Positions 1 to 10,754 of a DNA stretch of 64,000 nt are shown here, piece after piece. The notes beneath the pieces are model-generated. The model made no database searches, was not told where the DNA came from, and was given only the letters and a program-made list of their open reading frames with translations. Position numbers and translations under genes: made by a program. This DNA is from Sipunculus nudus (lineage: Eukaryota; Annelida; Sipuncula; Golfingiida; Sipunculidae). The stretch is taken from positions 67,708,453-67,772,452 of the forward strand of contig CM049311.1 of the NCBI GenBank assembly GCA_026874595.1, written 5' to 3'. Each line of letters begins with the position of its first letter. Position 1 is the first letter of the stretch.

Positions 1-200
1 CCTTCTCAATATGAGCAATTTCAAGATTTGTAAATAAAACGAGCGATTTTCAAGAGAAGCCTTTTCTTATGATTATTTCGAGAGTTTATTTACATAGATT
101 TCCATCATACAAAATTTCCGACTTTCAAAAGAACACATGGCTGACAATTGTTTTGCAAAAAGAGATGCCAACCCGTAGAATGTATGTTTTCTTTCATTCC
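1..200 (-). repeat. 5' flank of an off-window methyltransferase copy
   Basis: This stretch matches, with substitutions, the sequence just upstream of the methyltransferase copies at about 34675-34865, 45955-46130 and 58290-58500. Shared features are the CTTCTCAT/ATGAGCAA start, the TGATTTTCAAG block and the TTTGCAAAAAGAGATGCCAAC block. In those copies the first coding exon lies immediately to the left on the minus strand. A fourth copy, or its remains, should therefore begin just before base 1. Homology fades near 200. Confidence 0.7.
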
Positions 201-1620
201 CGTCATAGATTAACGTAACCCTTCGGGCACTAAACAACCATTAGTGCGTTTCACAGTTGTAAGTATTAGTGCTTGTGATAGGCAAAACATAAAGACGGAA
301 AAACGGAGGAGCGTGTTCCTCAACGAAAGCAATGTATCACCTTTAAAGCTGATGGCAGTAAAGATTATATGCTTTTAAAGTATCCGGAGAAGACACAAAA
401 CGCGTGTATGTCTTTTAAACAGTCATTATATCATGACTTATTGACATGCATAACTTAAAGTGTAATATGTGCAATACAATGTTAGAGCGTGCATCTTGTT
501 ATATGAAGGATACATTACGCCATATACATATGAACGGCTTGTTGAGTAGAACCGATAACAGCGATGCAATCATGAAAGAGAAGGGGAACAGCAACTGCAG
601 CTCAAGTAAATCTGTGACTTTATATTATGAATATAATGATACACAATTTCTGTGAGAAATAAATTATTCCAGAAATGTTCCATCATTACTTGAAATCAGG
701 ACATTGGAATTAAATTTAGACAGTTCTGGTCCTGGGAGTGTTGAAAGTTTATCGGATATAGAACTAATTCACAGCACACAGGTATAGGAGGGCGAGGGAA
801 GATTTAGCGCTCGCATCCCAATGCTTTGTTTTTAATGTGGCGGTATAGGTCACAAATAGCTGTTTGTACTTAGTCCGATTTTAGTCAGAGTTAAAGGCCC
901 GATGTAGGTCAAAATTGGAAGGCCGCTGCAAAGAATATGTTACATACACCAAATGTAAATCCGTTTGTAACAGGTATAGAATCGGTAAGCACAGTTAGTG
1001 ATACACGCCAATGCGACGCGATTGATGGAGATGTAAAAAAATGTCCCGATATCTCTAGGGACCAGTTGATTGGAGGCTTTGCTGGGATCGGTGATGAGCT
1101 CATATTGCCGGCTTGTCGGAGCATTATTAGTGGGTGTTACTCTGTTCCAAGACACTGGGTGTAACTGTGTCGCCGTGAGAAAGAGTTTAGTTCCTACCCA
1201 ACAGCATACCTATGACTGAGATAGCTGCGTAATGATGAACGGTTCCCATAAAGAGCACTCAACAGTTGAGAGTGAAAATTTGTCATTGTTTGGGCGATCC
1301 AGAAAAATGACATGTATTTGGTTGCAGGGAATTTACGGTCTAGACGGATCACAAGCAGTTTAGTTGCCCTACGAAGTTCAAATGCAAAAACAAACGTAAA
1401 TCCTGCAAAACAGTTATATGCCACAGGAGAGAACCTGCTAGCACCCGAATTTAAATACACCTGACAAACGGAAAGCCAAAGAACAAACTGACAATCGCAT
1501 GAAAACATGTAACTTATTAATGTCATCAATAAGACAAAGAAGAAACTAGATGTGTCGGAACGACACGAATGCCCCCGCCTGGGGCAAATTAGAAACATTT
1601 GTTAAATTTTGTAAAATTTT
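201..1620. other. Unassigned stretch, no supported gene
   Basis: No recognisable domain, splice structure or repeat was found. The longest open frame (134 codons on the minus strand, 1194-1598) has no family signature and atypical composition (Ser/Phe/Cys-rich), so it is not called. Base composition around 780-1180 is slightly less AT-rich than the surroundings, which may hint at an old, unrecognised element. Confidence 0.5.
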
Positions 1621-1945
1621 TTAAGTTCAGGAAGTGTTGTATGGTCAAAAGTAGGTCAACAAGGGCAAAATGCAAACTCGATCTGTAAAGGGTCATTATC
1701 AAGCAACACACCAAAAATCAGGCCAGTATCTGCAGGCATTGTGAAAAAAAAATCCATATATGTGCATTTTTCATGAAAATTTCTGTCTTTCATGAAATTT
1801 TCTATGTTCAGGATCTGTCATATGGTGAAAAATAGGTTAACTGGGACGAAACGCGAACTCGATCTGTAAGTGGTCATTATGCGCCCACAGACCTAACATT
1901 AGGCCAGTATCTGTAAGCATTGTATTGCGAAACTAGAATATTAGC
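1621..1945 (+). repeat. Two diverged monomers of the ~180-bp satellite
   Basis: Two monomers, starting near 1622 and 1802, carry the same landmarks as the main array at 2626-4430: the GGTCAAAAGTAGGTCAAC-like block, then AACTCGATCTGTAA, then GGTCATTAT, then AGGCCAGTATCTG. They differ from each other and from the main array much more than the main-array monomers differ among themselves. This fits old edge monomers separated from the homogenised core by the insertion at 1946-2625. Confidence 0.8.
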
Positions 1946-2625
1946 AAAAGTTGATAATCATTTATAAATTTAAATTGGAGAGGTATATACCATGTTTCAT
2001 AACAATCCACCAAATGCTTCCTGAGAAATAAGCCCCTAAGTTTTTTTCTATACTAAGCTCTGTGACCTTGAAAAGTAGGTCAAGATCACCCATCTTTGAA
2101 CTTGACCAAGATTTTGTAAATATAATGCAATAGCACTGAAGAAATAGAGTTCCTGTGTTGAATACCTTTGGAGATATCCTGCACAAAAGGCCAAAATTGA
2201 AAAAATCCGATAAAATTTCATTAAAAAATCAGAAATTGCAGGTGACACCACCAAAATTGTGCAGCACATACAGACCATCAGTCCCAATGATCGTAGTAAG
2301 TTTTGTGAAAATCCACACAATGGTTCCTGAGATATAAACTTCCGAGTGTTTTTCTATAATCAGCTCTAAAATGTAGAAAAATGGGTCAATGTCACCCATC
2401 TTCGAACTTGACCGAGATTTTATCATTATACATCTTCACTGATGAAATAAAATTCCAACGGTGAATCCTTTTAGAGATATCCCGCTCACAAGGTAAAAGT
2501 TAACAGACGCGGAACGGACGGACGGACGGACAGACACCTGACAGACAGATGGACAGACGGACAGCTTGGGTGATGACAATAGCCCATCAGCCTATGAGCT
2601 GAGGGCTAAAAACGGCTGTACATGT
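1946..2625 (+). repeat. Dispersed repeat with GACGGACGG and GAGGGCTAAAA end
   Basis: This ~680-bp block interrupts the satellite. It contains two related sub-blocks with the GACCTTGAAAAGTAGGTCAAG / TCACCCATCTT / GAACTTGACC(A/G)AGATTTT theme. They are followed by a GACGGACGGACGGACAGACA simple tract and an end of the form CCATCAGCCTATGAGCTGAGGGCTAAAAA. A fragment with the same end in reverse orientation (TTTTTAGCTCAGCTGA...GTCCGTC) occurs at 13960-14085, so this is a dispersed family. No coding capacity is seen. Confidence 0.65.
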
Positions 2626-4430
2626 GTATTTGTCATGAAATTTCTATTTTTCATGAATTTTTCTAAGTTTAGGAGCCGTAAAACGGTCAAAAGTAGGTCA
2701 ACCGGGACAAAACGCGAACTCGATCTGTAACTGGTCATTATCTGCCCACACATCAAAAATCAGGCCAATATCTGCAGGCATTGCGAAAAAAAGTCTGTAC
2801 ATGTGTATTTGTCATGAAAATTTCTATTTTTCATGAAATTTTTTAAGTTTAGGAGCTATAAAACGGTCAAAAGTAGGTCAACTGGGAAGAAATGCGAACT
2901 CGATCTGTAACTGGTCATTATCTGCCCACACACCAAAAATCAGGCCAAAATCTGGAGGCATTGCGAAAAAAAAGTCCGTACATGTGTATTTGTCACGAAA
3001 ATTTCTATTTTTCATGAATTTTTCTAAGTTTAGGAGCCGTAAAACGGTCAAAAGTAGGTCAACCCGGACGAAACGCGAACTCGATCTGTAACTGGTCATT
3101 ATCTGCCCACACACCAAAAATCAGGCCAATATCTGCAGGCATTGCGAAAAAAAGTCTGTACATGTGTATTTATCATGAAAATTTCTATTTTTCATGAAAT
3201 TTTTTAAGTTTAGGAGCTGTAAAACGGTCAAAAGTCGGTCAACTGGGAAGAAATGCGAACTCGATCTGTAACTGGTCATTATCTGCCCACACACCAAAAA
3301 TCAGGCCAATATCTGCAGGCATTGCGAAAAAAAGTCTGTACATGTGTATTTATCATGAAAATTTCTATTTTTCATGAAATTTTTTAAGTTTAGGAGCTGT
3401 AAAACGGTCAAAAGTAGGTCAACTGGGAAGAAATGCGAACTCGATCTGTAACTGGTCATTATCTGCCCACACACCAAAAATCAGGCCAAAATCTGGAGGC
3501 ATTGCGAAAAAAAAGTCCGTACATGTGTATTTGTCACGAAAATTTCTATTTTTCATGAATTTTTCTAAGTTTAGGAGCCGTAAAACGGTCAAAAGTAGGT
3601 CAACCCGGACGAAACGCGAACTCGATCTGTAACTGGTCATTATCTGCCCACACACCAAAAATCAGGCCAATATCTGCAGGCATTGCGAAAAAAAGTCTGT
3701 ACATGTGTATTTATCATGAAAATTTCTATTTTTCATGAAATTTTTTAAGTTTAGGAGCTGTAAAACGGTCAAAAGTAGGTCAACTGGGAAGAAATGCGAA
3801 CTCGATCTGTAACTGGTCATTATCTGCCCACACACCAAAAATCAGGCCAATATCTGGAGGCATTGCGAAAAAAAGTCTGTACATGTGTATTTATCATGAA
3901 AATTTCTATTTTTCATGAAATGTTTTAAGTTTAGGAGCTGTAAAACGGTCAAAAGTAGGTCAACTGGGAAGAAATGCGAACTCGATCTGTAACTGGTCAT
4001 TATCTGCCCACACACCAAAAATCAGGCCAATATCTGCAGGCATTGCCAAAAAAAGTCCGTACATGTGTATTTGTCATGAAAATCTCTATTTTTCATGAAA
4101 TTTTCTAAGTTTAGGAGCCGTAAAACGGTCAAAAGTAGGTCAACCCGGACGAAACGCAAACTCGATCTGTAACTGGTCATTATCTGCCCACACACCAAAA
4201 ATCAGGCCAATATCTGCAGGCATTGCGAAAAAAAGTCCGTACATGTGTATTTGTCGTGAAAATTTCTATTTTTCATGAATTTTTCTAAGTTTAGGAGCCG
4301 TAAAACGGTCAAAAGTAGGTCAACCGGGACGAAACGCGAACTCGATCTGTAACTGGTCATTATCTACCAACACACCAAAAATCAGGCCAATATCTTCAGG
4401 CATTGCGAAAAAACGTCCGTACAACTGATT
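2626..4430 (+). repeat. ~180-bp tandem satellite array, about ten monomers
   Basis: The TTTAGGAGC(C/T)GTAAAACGG landmark recurs near 2668, 2848, 3028, 3209, 3389, 3569, 3749, 3929, 4109 and 4289, giving a period of about 180 bp. Each monomer contains AAAAGTAGGTCAAC, GCGAACTCGATCTGTAACTG, GCCCACACACCAAAAATCAGG, GCATTGCGAAAAAAA and GTACATGTGTATTT. Two main variants (CTGGGAAGAAATG versus CCGGGACGAAACG) are interleaved. Stretches of two or more monomers repeat almost identically (2878-3117 and 3419-3658), which indicates homogenisation by unequal exchange in higher-order units of about 540 bp. The identical 79-codon minus-strand frames inside are a by-product of the repetition. Confidence 0.95.
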
Positions 4431-4515
4431 CATTTCGGAATGACGGAATGACGGAATGACGGACATGGGTAAAACTATATGCCCCGGCCACTTTGTGGCG
4501 GGGGCATAAAAATAG
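4431..4515 (+). repeat. Satellite terminus with GGAATGAC repeats and hairpin
   Basis: The last satellite monomer breaks into three copies of GGAATGACGG-like sequence. A 12-bp-arm hairpin follows at about 4479-4507 (ATGCCCC-GGCCA, loop CTTTG, TGGC-GGGGGCAT) and then TAAAA. The combination of tandem core, short tail and terminal hairpin looks like the end of a mobile unit that carries the satellite, not a random edge. Confidence 0.6.
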
Positions 4516-6660
4516 CTAAAGTTGGTAAAGATATGACCTATATTGACAAAGTTAGGAGAAAAATAATATTTTGAAGTGTTTTGATGACCTTGACCATTCA
4601 AAAAAGACAAATATGACCCAGAAATCTTTCCAGTGTAAGAAAAGATAAGAAAAGATAAGATAAGGTATCATAATATTGCCAATTAGGAATTTGGGTTCTA
4701 AGCAACTGAGATGTGGCACAACTCAAAAAATATATCAATAATTATAATACTAATAGTATAATAATACTGTGTCAAAAGCATGTGATAACCGACTAGAAAA
4801 TAATAATCCTTTACGTATGCTCAATGAGCAAACGCACTGCCTTAGCATGAATAATTCCCTGAAACGATTTGTTTTGCACATGATGAACTGAGGTATATGT
4901 CTTCAAGATTTCAACCACCTGATTGCTCCTCTCAGAGGACGCTACCTTGTCATCATGGTTTTAGACTTACTCAGTACCTTTAGAAACACATACATTCAAA
5001 GTTTTCGAAGTCTTCACCCAATAATACGTTCTGCAGTTTTCCTCGTTCTTTCCAAATTTTCTTTGCAAGCGACACTCAAATTATTCCACCAGCAGATTAT
5101 ACTGAAGTTTATAACACTTTGTACAACAGATGTCTAACAAAAAGTTAGTATTTTCTTATCAAAATGAAAGCATTTCAATTTTATAAGAAAGTACATACTA
5201 CTTACAAAGTGATTTTTGCTCAACGGTGGCCTGAGGAATGCTGTCTGTCAGAGGCAAGAACCAGCAAGCAGGTGAAATGGATGACAACTGACAAACAGAC
5301 AGACATACTGACAAACTGACACAAAGTTGTTGACTAGACTGATTTATGTATAAGGCAAAGAGGAGAAAAATTAGCTATAGTTTATGAAGATAGAAGCAAC
5401 ATTGACAAAGTTATGATGAAAATGAAATTATGCCTTTTTCGATGACCTTGATCTTTGCACTATAATGACCAATAAAAATAGGCTTCTAGGACTTTTGATT
5501 GTCAATCAACATTTTTATGCGATTGCTGCAAAATGGAGGCCAATAGAGTCCGAAAAACACACCAACTAGACGACCAGAGGTGGAGCCCTTGCCAGAAAGG
5601 ATGTTGAAACAGTCAAACGGCGAGCAACTGGATCATTTCATAAAGATAAAGAAAAGGAACATAATGGGCAATAGTTTGTGAGATATGCCCTATATTGACA
5701 AAGTTATGAGGGAAAAAAGATTTTGATGTCTTGAAAACCTTGACCTTGAGCTTTTACCTATTATGAAAATACACATACAGCTTCCATAAATTTCAGAAAC
5801 CGTTCCGATATACGAAATGTGTGAGCTACAAAGGGATTCCTAAAAATACTTTGGCCTAAGAATGCTATAATGCTGTAAGACGCACGAACCAGCAGGCAGA
5901 CAAAATTAAGAACAAAATGAAAAACAGATCGGCATACTGACAAGTGACACAAAGTGGAGGCCAGTTTGCCTTAACAATGTCATGAAAAGACAAAGAGGAA
6001 GAAAATGAGCATAAGTTTGTAAGAATACGACCAATATTGACAAAGATATGAAGTAAAACTATTTTGAAGTGTTTTGTTGAACTTGACCTATTTGACCTAT
6101 TTAAAAATGAACATACAGTTTCCAGAAATTATTCCAATATATGATATGTATAACTTACATAGTGATTTCTGTTGTACTATGGCCTGTAGAATGCTCTATA
6201 TTAGAGGCAAAAAAAAACAGCAAGCAGGCATAATTGAGGACATCTGACAAACAGACAGACCTACTAACAAACTGACACAAAGTTGTGACCAGTTGACTAA
6301 ACTTCTGTATAGGGAAGACGACGAGGAAGAAAATGAGCAAAATTTTGTAAAACTAGGACCAATATCGATAAAGTCATGAGGAAAATAAAATTTCTAAGTG
6401 TTTTGAAGACCTTAACCTTGAATTGATATCTTTTTAAAAAATTCACATTCAGCTTCGAGAAAACTCCCGATGTAAGATATGTATAGAAAGGTGATTCCGT
6501 TGAACTATGGCCTGTAGGATGCTATATGTCAGAGGCAAAAAACAGTAAACAAGAGAAATTGAGGACAACTAACGAGCAGACAGATATACTGACAAAGTGA
6601 CACAAAGTTATTACCAGTTGACTAGACTAAGTTTTGTTGAAGACGACGAAGATAAAAAGT
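4516..6660 (+). repeat. Degenerate ~330-bp tandem repeats
   Basis: A module recurs around 5228, 5850, 6180 and 6509. Its order is GGCCTG(T/A)(A/G)GAATGCT, then AGAGGCAAxAACAGCAAGCAGG, then CTGACAAACAGACAGAC and CTGACACAAAGTTG, then GACCAATATTGACAAAG, then TTTTGAAGTGTTTTGA(T/A)GACCTTGACC. The last three intervals are close to 330 bp; the first is roughly double and probably hides an eroded unit. A partial unit lies at 4500-4640. The part at about 4640-5200 shows no module and no gene. No coding capacity. Confidence 0.75.
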
Positions 6661-8380
6661 GTGCAAAATTTTGCAAAAAGGGAAAACCTCCGTTTTCCAT
6701 TGAATGTGAATTTCTTGCATTAAGACTTATTGTTACTTTAAATACTAATATGGGCACAAGATTCCTTATATTAAAGAATGTAAATGGTGATTTTTTTTCT
6801 GTATTGATATTATAAGTATTATAATATTTATATTAAATATTATCATTTAAAGCCATTGTACATTTCATAAAGGATTGTCTTTTACATCCATTTTTTTATG
6901 TCTTAAGCGAATGACACCTTCAAATAATATATTTTGCCAACATATATATTATTCTACAATCTATCTAATTAATACGCAGTTAGGTTTTTTTTTAGGCAAT
7001 GATTTACCTGCTTCCCCTCTGATACACTCAGAATTCTGCACACGTATCGTCGTTACCCTCTTCCAGGACAAGTTTGTTTTCTTTTGCGGGATTATATCCT
7101 TTTAACCTGCATAATCAATGCGTCATGGAAACATGAAAAGGCCATTTAAACCTGTTGCATTCCCTCATAACGGCAGAAACGGGCCTTAAAAGTCGGACTG
7201 TCACAACATGGCATATTTATGCGTACACAAATTATAAATCCTTAATACTTGGTCACTGTGTGATGATACCCTTTGGTTTTCATGTCTGTCGTAATTCAAT
7301 TCATGACACGGTTTTTTCGGTCGAAAATACCAAGTTCTATTAAGTCTAGATGGTTTCAGATGCTCAAGGGGCTGTTGCAAGCAGATGGCCCGCAAGTCTG
7401 TAAGACGACCAGCCAATAACGAGAGCCCGGCCATAAAACTCTTCCTTTAATATGTTTAATAAGTGATCACATGCAAAGTGAAAGTTCCACATGGTAAATA
7501 AAAGTGTAATCAGTGACCTTGTGCCACATCGTAGATAAGGAGCAGCGTCCGTGTACTTCGTCAAAGGTTGAGCCGCAGTGTTCTTTGACCCCTGACCCAA
7601 GGTTCTGAATGACTTCCGACCTAGATGCATAATTTTGATTGGTCATGTCACAGATCGAGTATATGTTGGAGCCCGCTTGCGGATCTGGACCATCTTCCGA
7701 TGGGCTTGGCCCATATGAGGATCTGTTACTGGGCTACTCATCGGCAGATGAGAAGCCCAATAACGAGTTTGATACCATGCACTTTCTAGTCCATCTGCAG
7801 ATGTGCTTGGCCCAATAACCTATTTTAGTTTTTGTTAGTAATACGTTGAATATATATTATTTTTTTTATCTTGATGACTTTTGTGAAACATAAATCACGA
7901 TCACATCCTTAAATCAATAATTTTATCATCAAAATTACATAGATGTGCATTCAGTGTTACAACAAACTTTTTATTAACTTTATTCAAACAATTCATAACT
8001 AGACTACTTTGCATCGTTACAATTGTCCAGGGTTTTACGATTTGCTGGGCTAAAATTTAAGTCATTTATTACTTAAGTTATATATGTCTTCTATAAGGCA
8101 AACAATTAAAACTTTCTCCTGGGATATGGCTTAACAGATGAATATACATAGGAAACGTGGTATTGTTCGGTATTTAAATATATATAATTCATTTCCAACT
8201 GGTTGCGAGTGCTGGTGCAGTTTAAAGTAGGGTTGCATGGTACACGAGTGCATGTCCTGTGGGATTTCGCCATCGGTTTAGGCAATGTCTTGTAGCGGTT
8301 TTAAATTGAGGAGCAGATAAAAAAAAGAAGGGATACAACAGTTTAAGAATTTGCCCTGCATACGTTTAAAGTCTGAGACG
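6661..8380. other. Unassigned AT-rich intergenic sequence
   Basis: No domain, RNA gene or clear repeat family was recognised. A short GC-richer patch at 7670-7830 repeats the phrases GGCCCA(A/T)ATA and CATC(T/G)GC(A/C)GATG several times in both orientations, giving local dyad symmetry, but it does not resolve into a complete terminal-inverted-repeat element. Open frames of 60-90 codons here are random. Confidence 0.5.
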
Positions 8381-8900
8381 AGAAATGCTTTTTCTCACCT
8401 AGATACACTCAATGACATGCTTTGAAATCACATTCTGTTATTACTTGTGCTTTATCTGAACACACCTTTGAACATTTTATCTCAACATAGAATTCACATT
8501 GCATACACTTAATGACATACACTTTAGACATCACTATGGCGATGCAGTCACTGATAAACAGTTTGTGGCACTGTAATAGCACAACTGTAATTTATCTGCT
8601 TACACACTGAAGTTACACTGAATATACTATTATGGACACCTGTCTGAACGCACCGTTGAACACGTAGTCTCAACAATGAATTCGCATTGCACACACTTAA
8701 TGACATTCACGTTTGACATCACTAAGGTGTGCAGTCACTGACAAACAATTTGTGAAACTGGTATAGCACAACTGTAATTCCTCTGCTTACACACTGAAGT
8801 TATCCTATAATAGTAAGGTGGTTAGTAGAGAGACCTCGCATATTTCACAATGCACCATTGAACACAAGTCTATTTATGTATTTTATTTGAAACACAACTA
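8381..8900 (+). repeat. ~188-bp tandem duplication with a partial third unit
   Basis: Two adjacent units start near 8452 and 8640. They share TCTGAAC(A/G)CACC(T/G)TTGAACA, TCTCAACA, ATTC(A/G)CATTGCA(T/C)ACACTTAATGACAT, GCAGTCACTGA and AGCACAACTGTAATT, followed by CTGCTTACACACTGAAGTTA. A fragment with GCACCATTGAACACAAGTCT near 8850 and an earlier one near 8401 (ACACTCAATGACATG) show that more units once existed. Non-coding. Confidence 0.8.
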
Positions 8901-9144
8901 TTACTGTTAAGGTTAGTACCATAACATTCTTCAGGAAATACAATCATGTTCAAAATATTATTGCTGGGGTTCAAACTGTTGCTGTTCTTTTGACAGACTT
9001 TCTCACGTATTCTGCCCTGCTAGCCTCTTGACCAAATTTGACCCAACCTCCTGAGAAAACCATACATTTTCTTATATTATTATAAAAGACGAAAAAAAGG
9101 CCAATCTTAATGTGTATCCATTGGTAGGGGTGTCGATTAACAAT

Positions 9145-9146
<2 letters not shown>

Positions 9147-9223
<77 letters not shown>

Positions 9224-9345
9224 GAACCACCATGCTGGTTCATTGTATATAGAATGAAAGAGTATACACAGAAATGTCGCTTAACTGCCGGGATTCGAAC
9301 CCATGACATTCCAATTTCCGGTGCGGCTGCCTGAACCACTTACAT
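9147..9345 (-). repeat. tRNA-derived SINE-like element with (CT)n(TA)n tail
   Basis: Read on the minus strand, the region from about 9340 to 9275 has tRNA-like promoter elements, including a good B-box (GGTTCGAATCC) and a weaker A-box (TAAGTGGTTCAGG). A short body follows and then (CT)n and (TA)n tracts at about 9220-9188 and 9187-9147. This is the layout of a tRNA-SINE with a microsatellite tail. An independent insertion with a similar GA/TA tail sits in the first introns of the methyltransferase copies. It is not a functional tRNA: no acceptor-stem pairing is apparent. Confidence 0.55.
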
Positions 9346-10279
9346 ATGTATATATATGTATATAAGGGCATTTTACATATGTTACAACAATAAACACAAA
9401 TCTCCTGAATTAATATCATACATAATACAATAAGCTGGAAATACATGCCAACTTACACATATAGTTTCCATCGGCTATCTATCACTATATCCCATTTCAA
9501 TTGGCTATTATATATGAATGACAACCAACAATCTTCATATGAAGCAGAAAATTTTATCATTTAAATTTTGGATATACATTCTATACATATTAATGGATTC
9601 TTTGAAGTGCTTGTGACTATCAGTTAGCTATTCTGCACTAACTTCAAGGAATTTGTTATATACATTGGCTCTCATAGATACAGCAATTAGTTCGGATACC
9701 CTTATGACATAAAACGCGTAAAATTTTCACAAACTAATATATAAAATGCAGAATATATCAGGAAATATATCTATACCTTCCCCTGGACACATGAGAAGTA
9801 TTCCTGGATTAACATATTGTAATAGAATTTCTCGTAATAGACAATAAAGTTCTGGACAATTAAATTTGTATAATTATCTTTACTTCGTTACCATGGCAAC
9901 AAGGTATTCATCTGTAATGATTTGAAATCACACCTTGATATAAAAAAGACCAGTGTATTTCATAAATGTAATATATCATGTATCAAATATTAAATCATGT
10001 TCTTATCTATTCACCTGATCCTTTCTTTTCACTTTTGCGGCTATGCGTTGCATTTTCGCGTGCAAGAGACTTCTCGGACATGCATGTGTCTGTTATCATG
10101 CCAGAGAGTACCTTCAACTGAAAACTAAAACATTTGTCGTGATATCCTCTGAACCACAATTATTCAAAGTATCTTTCTTATACTTTCACTTATTATTCAT
10201 GTCATATTAGACACATAATATCTTAAAATATATTAACAGTAGGTGGCTTCTATATTCTATAGATATATATATATTATAT
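9346..10279. other. Unassigned AT-rich sequence
   Basis: Very AT-rich with no recognisable gene, repeat unit or element end. The AT run at about 10260-10279 directly abuts the putative LTR start, so it may include the retrotransposon target site. Confidence 0.45.
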
Positions 10280-10643
10280 TGTCATCACGCCAGGTATAAT
10301 TGTCGGATATCCCATTATTTTGATAATAACACCCCAGAGGGTAAGTGGGCGATCCCACCTAAGGGGACAGCCAATCAGGATAGCTCCCGGCCCGGGGACC
10401 CAAAACGAGGCTAGAGGATAACCCGGGTTACTCACTCTGACCTTGGCGCTGGAAGGGTTCAAACACTTGTCGACATAAGGCGAAAGATAAGTAGCCGCCG
10501 CGATAGTTTGAGCCTTTCACTACGCGCACCCTTTTAGGACTGGCAGTGTCATTATTGTTATCTGGACAACCTTTTCGGCCATTCTGGTATTTTAAACGTA
10601 ATTCCTGTGTTGTTTTCTATTTCCTGTGGGAAAATATCCTACA
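10280..10643 (+). mobile_element. Putative 5' LTR of a retrotransposon
   Basis: A 364-bp GC-richer block starts TGTCATCACGCC and ends TATCCTACA, i.e. TG...CA ends. A tRNA-primer-like sequence follows immediately, and an intact gag begins 112 bp downstream. Position, termini and composition all fit an LTR. No second copy was found in the window, so the 3' LTR is absent and the call rests on context. The start could be a few bases off. Confidence 0.6.
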
Positions 10644-10644
10644 C

Positions 10645-10660
10645 TGGCGAGCGTTGGCCA
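10645..10660 (+). promoter_or_regulatory. Putative tRNA primer-binding site
   Basis: TGGCGAGCGTTGGCCA begins two bases after the LTR end (TACA, then C). A TGG-initial sequence one or two bases after the LTR is the expected position and form for minus-strand priming by the CCA end of a host tRNA. The tRNA species was not identified. Confidence 0.5.
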
Positions 10661-10754
10661 GCTCGTAAATTTAAATATTTACGAGTAGTGATCGAATCTG
10701 TATATCGGCATATTCATTATTAATTGTTCTCTTCAAAATTTTTGTAACAACCGT

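Noticed and set aside
1194-1598. 134-codon minus-strand frame
   Set aside because: No recognisable domain, signal or membrane pattern, no splice context, and a composition typical of random AT-rich DNA.
2878-3658. Two identical 79-codon frames suggesting a duplicated gene
   Set aside because: They are the same part of consecutive satellite higher-order units; the sequence varies as DNA repeats, not as codons.
2626-4430. Possible CRISPR-like regular array
   Set aside because: The repeated unit is the full ~180-bp sequence with no variable spacers, in clearly eukaryotic DNA; it is a satellite.
8971-9339. 122-codon minus-strand frame with SLSLSL and YIYIYI runs
   Set aside because: It is the translation of (GA)n and (TA)n microsatellites plus a SINE head; not a protein.
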